DNA of 49,185 nucleotides, taken from Lachnospiraceae bacterium (GTDB taxonomy: Bacteria; Bacillota; Clostridia; Lachnospirales; Lachnospiraceae). The stretch's first letter is position 1, and each line of letters begins with the position of its first letter. The stretch is taken from assembly GCA_029226225.1 (NCBI GenBank), contig JAQXXU010000006.1:1-49185 (forward strand), read 5' to 3'. Positions 43,843 to 49,185 of the stretch are shown here, one piece after another. Made by a program: the position numbers and the translations under genes. The notes beneath the pieces are model-generated. The model made no database searches. It was not told the DNA's origin and saw only the letters and a list, made by a program, of their open reading frames with translations.

Positions 43843-45405
43843 ATGGCATCACCTATCAGAATGAGCGGTATGGTATCAGGTCTTGATACAGAGTCCATCG
43901 TAAAGGCTTTGACAAGCAGTTACCAGACCAAAGTAGATAAATACACCAAGGCACAGACGAAGCTGTCCTGGAAGCAGGATGCCTGGAAGGAAGTAAATAC
44001 TAAGATAAACGACTTCTATAACAGCCTAGATAACTACAGGTATCAGTCCAGCTGGAATCTACAGAAGGCTACAGCATCAGATGCTACGAAGGCCACTGTT
44101 ACAGCGAATGGGGCTGCATTTAACGGAACACAGTCACTGTCTATCACGCGTCTCGCATCGGCAGCATCACTTACAGGTGGCAAGCTGGGTGAGGTAGGTA
44201 AAGACGATAATAAGTCGAAGGTTACATCAAGCACAAAGCTGTCAGATATCACAAGCGACGCAGTTGGAAAGACCATCACGATAAAAGCAGGCAGTACGGA
44301 GAAGAATCTTAAGATCGATGCGGATACAACGGTTCAGAGCCTGGTGAACACATTAAAGGACGCTGGACTTAATGCCAGCTTCGATGAAGACCAGCAGAGA
44401 TTTTACATCAGCTCGAAGAAGTCAGGAAGCGCACAGAGCTTTTCTCTGAGTGAAGACGGTACCAGCAGCACTGTCCTGGATGCCCTGAAGCTTACAAACG
44501 GCAACTATTCCAGCCAGAATAACGGAATAGACGCTGAGATCACTCTGAACGGAGTAAATTACTCCAGTTCTTCGAATAACTTCAGCATAAACGGTCTGAA
44601 TATCCAGGCTTTGGCTACGACAAGCAGTGACATTACTGTTACTACCCAGACAGATACTCAGGGTATCTACGATAAGGTAAAGGAGTTTATCTCTTCTTAT
44701 AATGACCTGATAAATGACCTGACAGACAGATATAACGCAGCGAGTTCTGGCTCCTACGAGCCTCTTACTGATGATGAGAAGGCACAGATGTCGGATACAG
44801 AGGTAGAGAAGTGGGAGAAGAAGATAAAGACCGGACTTCTCAGAAGAGACGATACTCTAGATTCTTTGATGAGCACTCTGACGAACGGCATGATGAACAC
44901 CTATTATGATGATTCAGATGCCACCTTTGATGAAGATGGAAACCAGAAGCTGAAGGATGGAGTGACATCGGCACAGAGGTACAGCCTTGCTTCATTCGGC
45001 ATCATGACAAAGGGTATTCTTCAGTCAGCTACGAACAGGCAGTATGAGTATCATATCGATGGTGATGAGGACGACGCTTCAGTTTCTTCAAAGACAGATA
45101 AGCTTATGACAGCTATTACCGAGGATCCAGACAAAGTCGTAGACTTCATGAAGAACCTGACGAATAACCTGTCGAAAGAGCTGAAGAAGAAGATGACAGC
45201 TACTTCGCTTCGCACAGTCTTCACAGTCTATAACGACAAGGAAATGGCAAGCGAGTATTCATCTTACACGAAGCTGATAAATCAGTGGACTACGAGACTG
45301 AATGATATGCAGGACAGCTACTATAAGCAGTTCTCCAAAATGGAGTCGGCCCTTCAGGAGCTTCAGAGCAGCACGAGTTCTATTTCAGGGCTTGTATCAT
45401 CATAA
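43843..45405 (+). CDS. fliD: Flagellar filament cap protein FliD
   Basis: This 520-residue cap protein (HAP2) directs flagellin polymerisation at the filament tip. It starts ASPIRMSGMVSGLDTESIVK, with the FliD N-terminal coiled coil, a middle made of beta-rich D2/D3-like parts (about 90-300), and a C-terminal FliD domain (YDKVKEFISSYNDLINDLTD, LASFGIMTKGILQSAT) ending in a coiled coil (WTTRLNDMQDSYYKQFSKME, SALQELQSSTSSISGL). The start has AAGGAGG. Length and ends are typical. Confidence 0.96.
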   Translation: MASPIRMSGMVSGLDTESIVKALTSSYQTKVDKYTKAQTKLSWKQDAWKEVNTKINDFYNSLDNYRYQSSWNLQKATASDATKATVTANGAAFNGTQSLSITRLASAASLTGGKLGEVGKDDNKSKVTSSTKLSDITSDAVGKTITIKAGSTEKNLKIDADTTVQSLVNTLKDAGLNASFDEDQQRFYISSKKSGSAQSFSLSEDGTSSTVLDALKLTNGNYSSQNNGIDAEITLNGVNYSSSSNNFSINGLNIQALATTSSDITVTTQTDTQGIYDKVKEFISSYNDLINDLTDRYNAASSGSYEPLTDDEKAQMSDTEVEKWEKKIKTGLLRRDDTLDSLMSTLTNGMMNTYYDDSDATFDEDGNQKLKDGVTSAQRYSLASFGIMTKGILQSATNRQYEYHIDGDEDDASVSSKTDKLMTAITEDPDKVVDFMKNLTNNLSKELKKKMTATSLRTVFTVYNDKEMASEYSSYTKLINQWTTRLNDMQDSYYKQFSKMESALQELQSSTSSISGLVSS

Positions 45406-45439
45406 CGGATTGTTTTTTCGAGGCTAAGAGATTGAGGTG

Positions 45440-45463
45440 AAAAAGGGGACAGTCCCCTTTTTC
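45440..45463 (+). terminator. Perfect hairpin with T run between fliD and fliS
   Basis: AAAAAGGGGA (45440-45449) pairs with TCCCCTTTTT (45453-45462) around CAG. It looks like an intrinsic terminator yet lies inside the flagellar run, so it may lower fliS relative to fliD or mark the mRNA 3' end. The loop is only three bases. Confidence 0.65.
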
Positions 45464-45487
45464 GTCTTTAGAAAAGGGTAAGGTAAA

Positions 45488-45898
45488 ATGCAGAGAAATC
45501 CATATGAAGTATATAGAAGGAACCAGGTAGAGACAGCATCCAAGGCAGAACTGGTGCTGATGCTCTACGATGGCGCTCTGAAATTCGTAAATATAGCTCA
45601 TGAAGCCATAGAAAAGGGAGACATTCAGAAGGCTAACACAAACATCCAGAAGGCGGATGATATCATCGTCGAGCTGATGGGATCCTTGAATCACAAGTAT
45701 CCGGTGGCTACAGACTTTGATAACGTCTACAAGTACATCAGAGACAGGCTCCTCTGGGCTAATATGAAAAAAGATAATGATATCCTTCAGGAAGCTCATG
45801 ACAGTATCGAGACGATGAGGGAGACCTGGAAGGAAGTCATGAAGAAGACGAATAACGGACAGAATACAAACGTAGGCACAGCAACCACAGCGGAGTGA
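45488..45898 (+). CDS. fliS: Flagellar export chaperone FliS
   Basis: This 136-residue helical protein starts MQRNPYEVYRRNQVETASKA with ELVLMLYDGALKFVNIAHEA, the family signature (YxxxxVxTAS...ELxLMLYDGA). FliS binds the flagellin C-terminus and prevents early polymerisation. The ribosome site is a weak AAGGGTAAGG. The gene overlaps the next ORF by a few bases only if a GTG start is used there. Confidence 0.96.
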   Translation: MQRNPYEVYRRNQVETASKAELVLMLYDGALKFVNIAHEAIEKGDIQKANTNIQKADDIIVELMGSLNHKYPVATDFDNVYKYIRDRLLWANMKKDNDILQEAHDSIETMRETWKEVMKKTNNGQNTNVGTATTAE

Positions 45899-45903
45899 TT
45901 TTT

Positions 45904-46377
45904 ATGGAAGATGAGGCTTATGTCAGAGTGCTGCGCGAATCTTTAGAGAAAAAGGTCGAGCTACTCCAGCTGATCTCACAGGAAAATGAGGTTCAGGCAA
46001 AAGTGTTGAAAGACCCGATGTCTACACCGGATGAGCTTCAGACTACCATGGATCACAAGGACGGATGGGTGGAGCAGATATCTACCCTTGATGACGGATT
46101 TTCGGTCATTTTTGACAAAGTAAAACCATTACTGGCCGATCAGAAAGACAAGTACAGAGATGACATCTCTGCGATGAAGGATCTGGTAAGGCAGATTACT
46201 GATCTGACGACTCTGGTCAGAAAACAGGAACAGGAGAACTACAGACTGGTCGAGCAGAAATTCGCTGGGATCAAGAAACAGGTGAAAAAAATCCGCAAAA
46301 GTCAGTCGGCGGTATCAAACTATTATAAGACGATGAATGGTGGTTACGATTCGCAGTTTTTAGATAAATCCAAATAA
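45904..46377 (+). CDS. FlgN/FliT-like flagellar chaperone, second copy type
   Basis: This 157-residue helical protein of weak similarity has the FlgN-family look: an acidic start (MEDEAYVRVLRESLEKKVEL), QLISQENEVQAKVLKDP, long heptad helices (DLTTLVRKQEQENYRLVEQK) and a basic, aromatic C-terminus (FAGIKKQVKKIRKSQSAVSN). Its position after fliS is where FliT, the FliD chaperone, lies in many genomes. I cannot decide between FliT and a second FlgN. A GTG at 45895 would also be in frame; GGAG eight bases before 45904 favours the ATG. Confidence 0.65.
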   Translation: MEDEAYVRVLRESLEKKVELLQLISQENEVQAKVLKDPMSTPDELQTTMDHKDGWVEQISTLDDGFSVIFDKVKPLLADQKDKYRDDISAMKDLVRQITDLTTLVRKQEQENYRLVEQKFAGIKKQVKKIRKSQSAVSNYYKTMNGGYDSQFLDKSK

Positions 46378-46382
46378 AAAAG

Positions 46383-46407
46383 CGGTGCCGGAAGGCACCG
46401 TTTTTTT
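46383..46407. terminator. Terminator at the end of the flagellar cluster
   Basis: CGGTGCC (46383-46389) pairs with GGCACCG (46394-46400) with a GGAA tetraloop, then seven T. AAAAAA before it can serve the convergent HD-GYP gene. Confidence 0.92.
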
Positions 46408-47518
46408 ATATGATCGATTGGATGTAGAGCGATGGCTCTGTCATCAGATCGATGATCTGTCCGTCATCGAACTGGACCATCGGACGGCTCATCGTGTTAT
46501 TATGATGGTGGATGTAGACGACTTTGCATCTGCGGCCGTCATTTAAAAGTACACGCGCATTCTGATAGGCACCGGCAAGCCTTGAGAGAAATGTCATGAC
46601 GGCCTTTGGAGAATACTTCTGGAGACCGTCCTTTTCGAAAGCGGCGATGACCTGAAAGGCACAGAGGGGAGCTCTGTAGACCCTGGCTGTAGTCATGGCA
46701 TCGTAGACATCTGCTACGGCGACTACTGAAGCTATCGGATCTATATCATCTCCTGAAAGACCCTTCGGATACCCCGAACCGTCATTTCTCTCATGATGCT
46801 GGAGAGCGGCATACAGAATTCGGCTGTCGATATTCGGGATTTTGGAGAGGATTTTTTTACCATCGAGAGGATGCTGCTTCATCAGAGCAAACTCCTCATC
46901 AGTGAGTTTTCCTGTCTTATTCAGGACCTCAGGCGGGATCATCAGTTTTCCGATATCATGGAAATATCCTGCGAGAGTAAGAGTGCTAAGCGTATCTGCA
47001 TCGTATCCCATCCATTTGCCGATACCTCTGGTGATAAGGGCTACATTCAGCGAATGAACATATACTGCGTCATCAAGGGATGACATCGTATGCAGGATGT
47101 CTAACAGGTCGAGAGTCGTCTTCTGTGCGAAAAGAGCAGAGACATCACGCAGGATCGCACTGAAATCTACGACAGGATGGTCTTCTTTTATAATGCGGGC
47201 GAAAAGACCGCGCATTACAGCGATGTTTCTCGAATAATCTATCTGGAAGGTCTGGTAGACCGGGGTGCTTTTCAGTTTCTGGGAATAGGGAATCGTTTCG
47301 TTCTTTTTTTCGTGAACTGGCGCAGCTTCCTTTGGCGCCTCGGGATCTGCTTCTGATCTGATACTCACGTCAAAAATAGAGTAGAAGCTGATCTTCGAGA
47401 TCATGCTCTGATCCAGCACCTCTCCGGCTCTGGCAAGGCACTGCCCCTGAAGTGTCATCACGTCTTTTGCCAGGACCATGCCAGGCCTTAATTCGCTTGG
47501 TTTGTACTTTATATCCAT
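46406..47518 (-). CDS. HD-GYP domain protein (probable c-di-GMP phosphodiesterase)
   Basis: This 370-residue soluble protein has an N-terminal part of about 130 residues with a DUF3391-like start (SELRPGMVLAKDVMTLQGQC). The HD-GYP domain at about 135-330 has FHDIGK (His187-Asp188), QHPLDGKKIL, the HHE in LQHHERNDGSGYPKGL (241-254, the GYP motif) and AVADVYDAMTTARVYR. All named catalytic motifs are intact, so c-di-GMP hydrolysis is likely. The last 40 residues (GRRCKVVYIHHHNNTMSRPM) are a small beta module. No receiver or membrane segment. It lies against the flagellar cluster but on the other strand, and such proteins often link c-di-GMP to motility. Confidence 0.92.
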   Translation of the reverse strand: MDIKYKPSELRPGMVLAKDVMTLQGQCLARAGEVLDQSMISKISFYSIFDVSIRSEADPEAPKEAAPVHEKKNETIPYSQKLKSTPVYQTFQIDYSRNIAVMRGLFARIIKEDHPVVDFSAILRDVSALFAQKTTLDLLDILHTMSSLDDAVYVHSLNVALITRGIGKWMGYDADTLSTLTLAGYFHDIGKLMIPPEVLNKTGKLTDEEFALMKQHPLDGKKILSKIPNIDSRILYAALQHHERNDGSGYPKGLSGDDIDPIASVVAVADVYDAMTTARVYRAPLCAFQVIAAFEKDGLQKYSPKAVMTFLSRLAGAYQNARVLLNDGRRCKVVYIHHHNNTMSRPMVQFDDGQIIDLMTEPSLYIQSII

Positions 47519-47560
47519 TAGTTGAACCCCTCATGGAAAAATTATGATTGTCTAAAGACT

Positions 47561-47589
47561 ATTATAAATTTTTATATGATTTTACGCAA
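47561..47589 (-). promoter_or_regulatory. Putative sigma-A promoter of the HD-GYP gene
   Basis: On the minus strand TTGCGT (47589-47584) and a perfect TATAAT (47566-47561) are separated by exactly 17 bases, about 40 bases before the start. Confidence 0.65.
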
Positions 47590-47640
47590 TACATTTTTTT
47601 ATTTATGTATAAAATCATAGTCTAATCGGGGAGGTTGTAC

Positions 47641-47668
47641 TTGACAGAGCCGAAATTACTGTTAAAAT
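47641..47668 (+). promoter_or_regulatory. Putative sigma-A promoter of metK
   Basis: A perfect TTGACA (47641-47646) is 16 bases from TAAAAT (47663-47668). A second, poorer pair (TTGACT at 47674, CTAAAT at 47695) lies just downstream. Transcription would start about 30 bases before the riboswitch. Confidence 0.65.
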
Positions 47669-47707
47669 CAGTCTTGACTTTAGGAAATAACTAACTAAAT
47701 ACGAATT

Positions 47708-47810
47708 CTCTTATTCAGAACGGTGGAGGCACATAGGGCCTGTGAAGCCGTGGCAACCCCGTAAAGCCGGCAGGTGCCTTCCTGAGCGAGTTTTTTTCGA
47801 ACAATAAGGG
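47708..47810 (+). promoter_or_regulatory. SAM-I (S-box) riboswitch upstream of metK
   Basis: The leader carries the S-box core: CTTATT (47710-47715) pairs with AATAAG (47803-47808) as P1, then CGGTGGAGGCACATAGGG, TGAAGCCGTGGCAACC, and GCCGGCAGGTGCC close to the consensus. SAM binding should favour P1 and thus the terminator that follows, turning metK off when SAM is plentiful. S-box control of metK is known in Firmicutes. Confidence 0.93.
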
Positions 47811-47828
47811 GATTTGAACTTTTTCAAA

Positions 47829-47856
47829 TCCGCCGCCTGGCGGAATTTTTTATTTT
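47829..47856 (+). terminator. Riboswitch-controlled terminator before metK
   Basis: TCCGCC (47829-47834) pairs with GGCGGA (47839-47844) with a four-base loop, then AATTTTTTATTTT. A preceding hairpin, GATTTGAA/TTCAAATC (47811-47829), may be the competing antiterminator arm. The ribosome site AAGGAGG directly follows. Confidence 0.85.
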
Positions 47857-47867
47857 AAGGAGGAACA

Positions 47868-49052
47868 ATGGAGAAGCGTTTATTCACTTCAGAATCTGTT
47901 ACCGAAGGACATCCCGATAAAGTCTGCGACGCAGTAAGTGATGCTATTCTTGATGCCTGCATGGAGCAGGACCCGATGAGCCGTGTGGCTTGCGAGACAG
48001 CTACCTGCACAGGTTTCGTTCTTGTAACTGGTGAGCTCACCACAAAGGCCAATATCGACATTCCGGCTATCGTTCGTAAGACTGTAAATGAGATCGGATA
48101 TAACGATGCAAAAACAGGATTTGACGGAAATACCTGCGCTGTTATGGTTGCTCTGGATAAGCAGTCACCGGATATCGCTATGGGAGTTGATAAGGCTCTT
48201 GAGGCTAAGGAAGGCGAGCTTAAGGACGACCTTGACACTGGTGCCGGAGATCAGGGTATGATGTTCGGTTATGCTACAAATGAGACCGATGACTACATGC
48301 CGTATCCTATATCACTTGCTCACAAGCTCGCAAAGAGACTTACAGATGTAAGAAAAGACGGAACCTTAAAGTATCTCCGTCCGGACGGAAAGACTCAGGT
48401 TTCTGTAGAGTACGATGAGAACGGTAAGCCGTTCCGTCTTGAGGCAGTCGTCCTTTCTACACAGCATGATGAGGACGTTACTCAGGAGCAGATCCATGAG
48501 GACATCAAGAAGTACGTCTTCGACCCTATCCTCCCGAAGGAGCTGATTGATGACAAGACCAAGTTCTTCATCAACCCGACAGGACGTTTCGTAATCGGCG
48601 GACCTCACGGTGATGCTGGTCTTACTGGAAGAAAGATCATCGTAGATACTTATGGTGGTATGGCTCGTCATGGCGGCGGCGCTTTCTCTGGTAAGGACTG
48701 CACTAAGGTAGACCGTTCAGCTGCTTACGCTGCCCGTTATGTAGCAAAGAATATCGTAGCAGCAGGTCTTGCAGACAAGGCTGAGATCCAGCTGTCATAC
48801 GCTATCGGCGTTGCACAGCCTACATCTATAAACATCGATACATTCGGCACAGGAAAGCTCTCAGAGGAGAAGCTCGTCTCTATCATCCGTGATAACTTCG
48901 ACCTTCGTCCAGCAGGCATCATCAAGATGCTCGACCTTCGTCGTCCTATCTACCGTCAGACCGCAGCTTACGGTCACTTCGGCAGAAATGACCTGAATCT
49001 TCCTTGGGAGGCCCTGAACAAGGTAGACGATTTAAAGAAGTATCTCGCGTAA
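47868..49052 (+). CDS. metK: S-adenosylmethionine synthetase
   Basis: This 394-residue enzyme makes SAM from methionine and ATP. It starts [20 protein letters not shown] (with the active-site His), and has [32 protein letters not shown], the loop [20 protein letters not shown], and the C-terminal [16 protein letters not shown]. Length and motifs are standard. Codons are enriched in preferred T- and C-ended forms, as expected for a strongly expressed gene. The ATG at 47868 follows AAGGAGG. Confidence 0.98.
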   Translation: MEKRLFTSESVTEGHPDKVCDAVSDAILDACMEQDPMSRVACETATCTGFVLVTGELTTKANIDIPAIVRKTVNEIGYNDAKTGFDGNTCAVMVALDKQSPDIAMGVDKALEAKEGELKDDLDTGAGDQGMMFGYATNETDDYMPYPISLAHKLAKRLTDVRKDGTLKYLRPDGKTQVSVEYDENGKPFRLEAVVLSTQHDEDVTQEQIHEDIKKYVFDPILPKELIDDKTKFFINPTGRFVIGGPHGDAGLTGRKIIVDTYGGMARHGGGAFSGKDCTKVDRSAAYAARYVAKNIVAAGLADKAEIQLSYAIGVAQPTSINIDTFGTGKLSEEKLVSIIRDNFDLRPAGIIKMLDLRRPIYRQTAAYGHFGRNDLNLPWEALNKVDDLKKYLA

Positions 49053-49059
49053 TAAATGA

Positions 49060-49180
49060 GCGGTGCTGATGCAGACACATCTGTCAATGTGAGCTTGCTC
49101 ACATATATGACAGAATGTGTCTGCATCAATAGCGCGAACGCGCGGACGAAGCAGACGCGTAGCGTCTGCGAGTGCACCGC
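49060..49180. repeat. Multi-branch inverted-repeat element after metK
   Basis: An outer stem GCGGTGC (49060-49066) with GCACCGC (49174-49180) encloses three hairpins. First is a 62-base one at 49067-49128 with a 14-bp base (TGATGCAGACACAT with ATGTGTCTGCATCA), then CTGTCA/TGACAG and ATGTGAG/CTCACAT with loop CTTG. Second is GCGCG/CGCGC (49132-49143), with a two-base loop. Third is GCAGACGC/GCGTCTGC (49151-49169). No T run follows within the window. It shares the start ATGAGCGGTG with the element after valS (5983-5992). Confidence 0.75.
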
Positions 49181-49185
49181 GAATA

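Noticed and set aside
45440-45463. GGGGACAGTCCCC hairpin as an insertion-sequence end
   Set aside because: No transposase, no target duplication and no second copy nearby; a terminator-like hairpin explains it better.

Overview
The window reads as chromosomal core DNA of a motile, anaerobic Gram-positive of the Lachnospiraceae (Butyrivibrio/Roseburia-like Clostridia). The grounds are: a probable type III glutamine synthetase end, class II (Firmicutes) GalT, a PyrB/PyrI aspartate transcarbamoylase pair, an SAM-I riboswitch on metK, lipoprotein-type solute binding proteins, a DUF5685 gene, the FliW/CsrA flagellar switch, and A-rich AGGAGG-type ribosome binding sites throughout. The genus is inferred from family content, not proven. 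No insertion sequence, prophage, CRISPR array, tRNA or rRNA was found.

Layout. 1-1265: end of a glutamine synthetase and an M20 peptidase. 1468-3114: a secreted Ig-like (Big_2) plus FnIII protein. 3261-5906: valS, followed by a long structured palindrome (5975-6101) and a two-gene unit of a 61-residue protein and a zinc-ribbon/TPR membrane protein. 7766-10498 (minus): a large two-catalytic-domain autolysin. 10725-14986: a three-gene unit, solute-binding lipoprotein / chemoreceptor / second solute-binding lipoprotein, with no permease. 15059-24036: a tightly overlapping ten-gene housekeeping operon, Asp23-nusB-xseA-xseB-ispA-dxs-tlyA-nadK-argR-recN. 24154-25647: galT. 25764-27293 (minus): a DUF5685 gene and a Crp/Fnr regulator. 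27483-33991: pyrB-pyrI-murE-priA-def-fmt. 34096-34812 (minus): a HAD phosphatase.

35013-46377 is a late flagellar cluster: flgM, flgN, two tandem flgK-type genes, flgL, fliW, csrA, then flaG, fliD, fliS and a second FlgN/FliT-like gene. A clear sigma-28 (SigD/FliA) promoter precedes flgM and a weaker look-alike precedes flaG, so anti-sigma factor, chaperones, hook-filament junction, cap and the CsrA/FliW translational switch appear to share one timing signal. An HD-GYP protein (minus) abuts the cluster and is divergent from metK, whose leader carries an SAM-I riboswitch and terminator.

The least explained parts are non-coding or low-complexity. They are: (a) two adjacent stem-loops between flgN and flgK that carry an identical 20-nt core on unrelated but complementary outer stems; (b) a three-hairpin leader between flgM and flgN; (c) the near-complete 127-nt palindrome after valS and a multi-branch structure after metK; (d) a Thr-rich repeat domain inserted in an oversized FlgL; (e) the permease-less binding protein-chemoreceptor operon.
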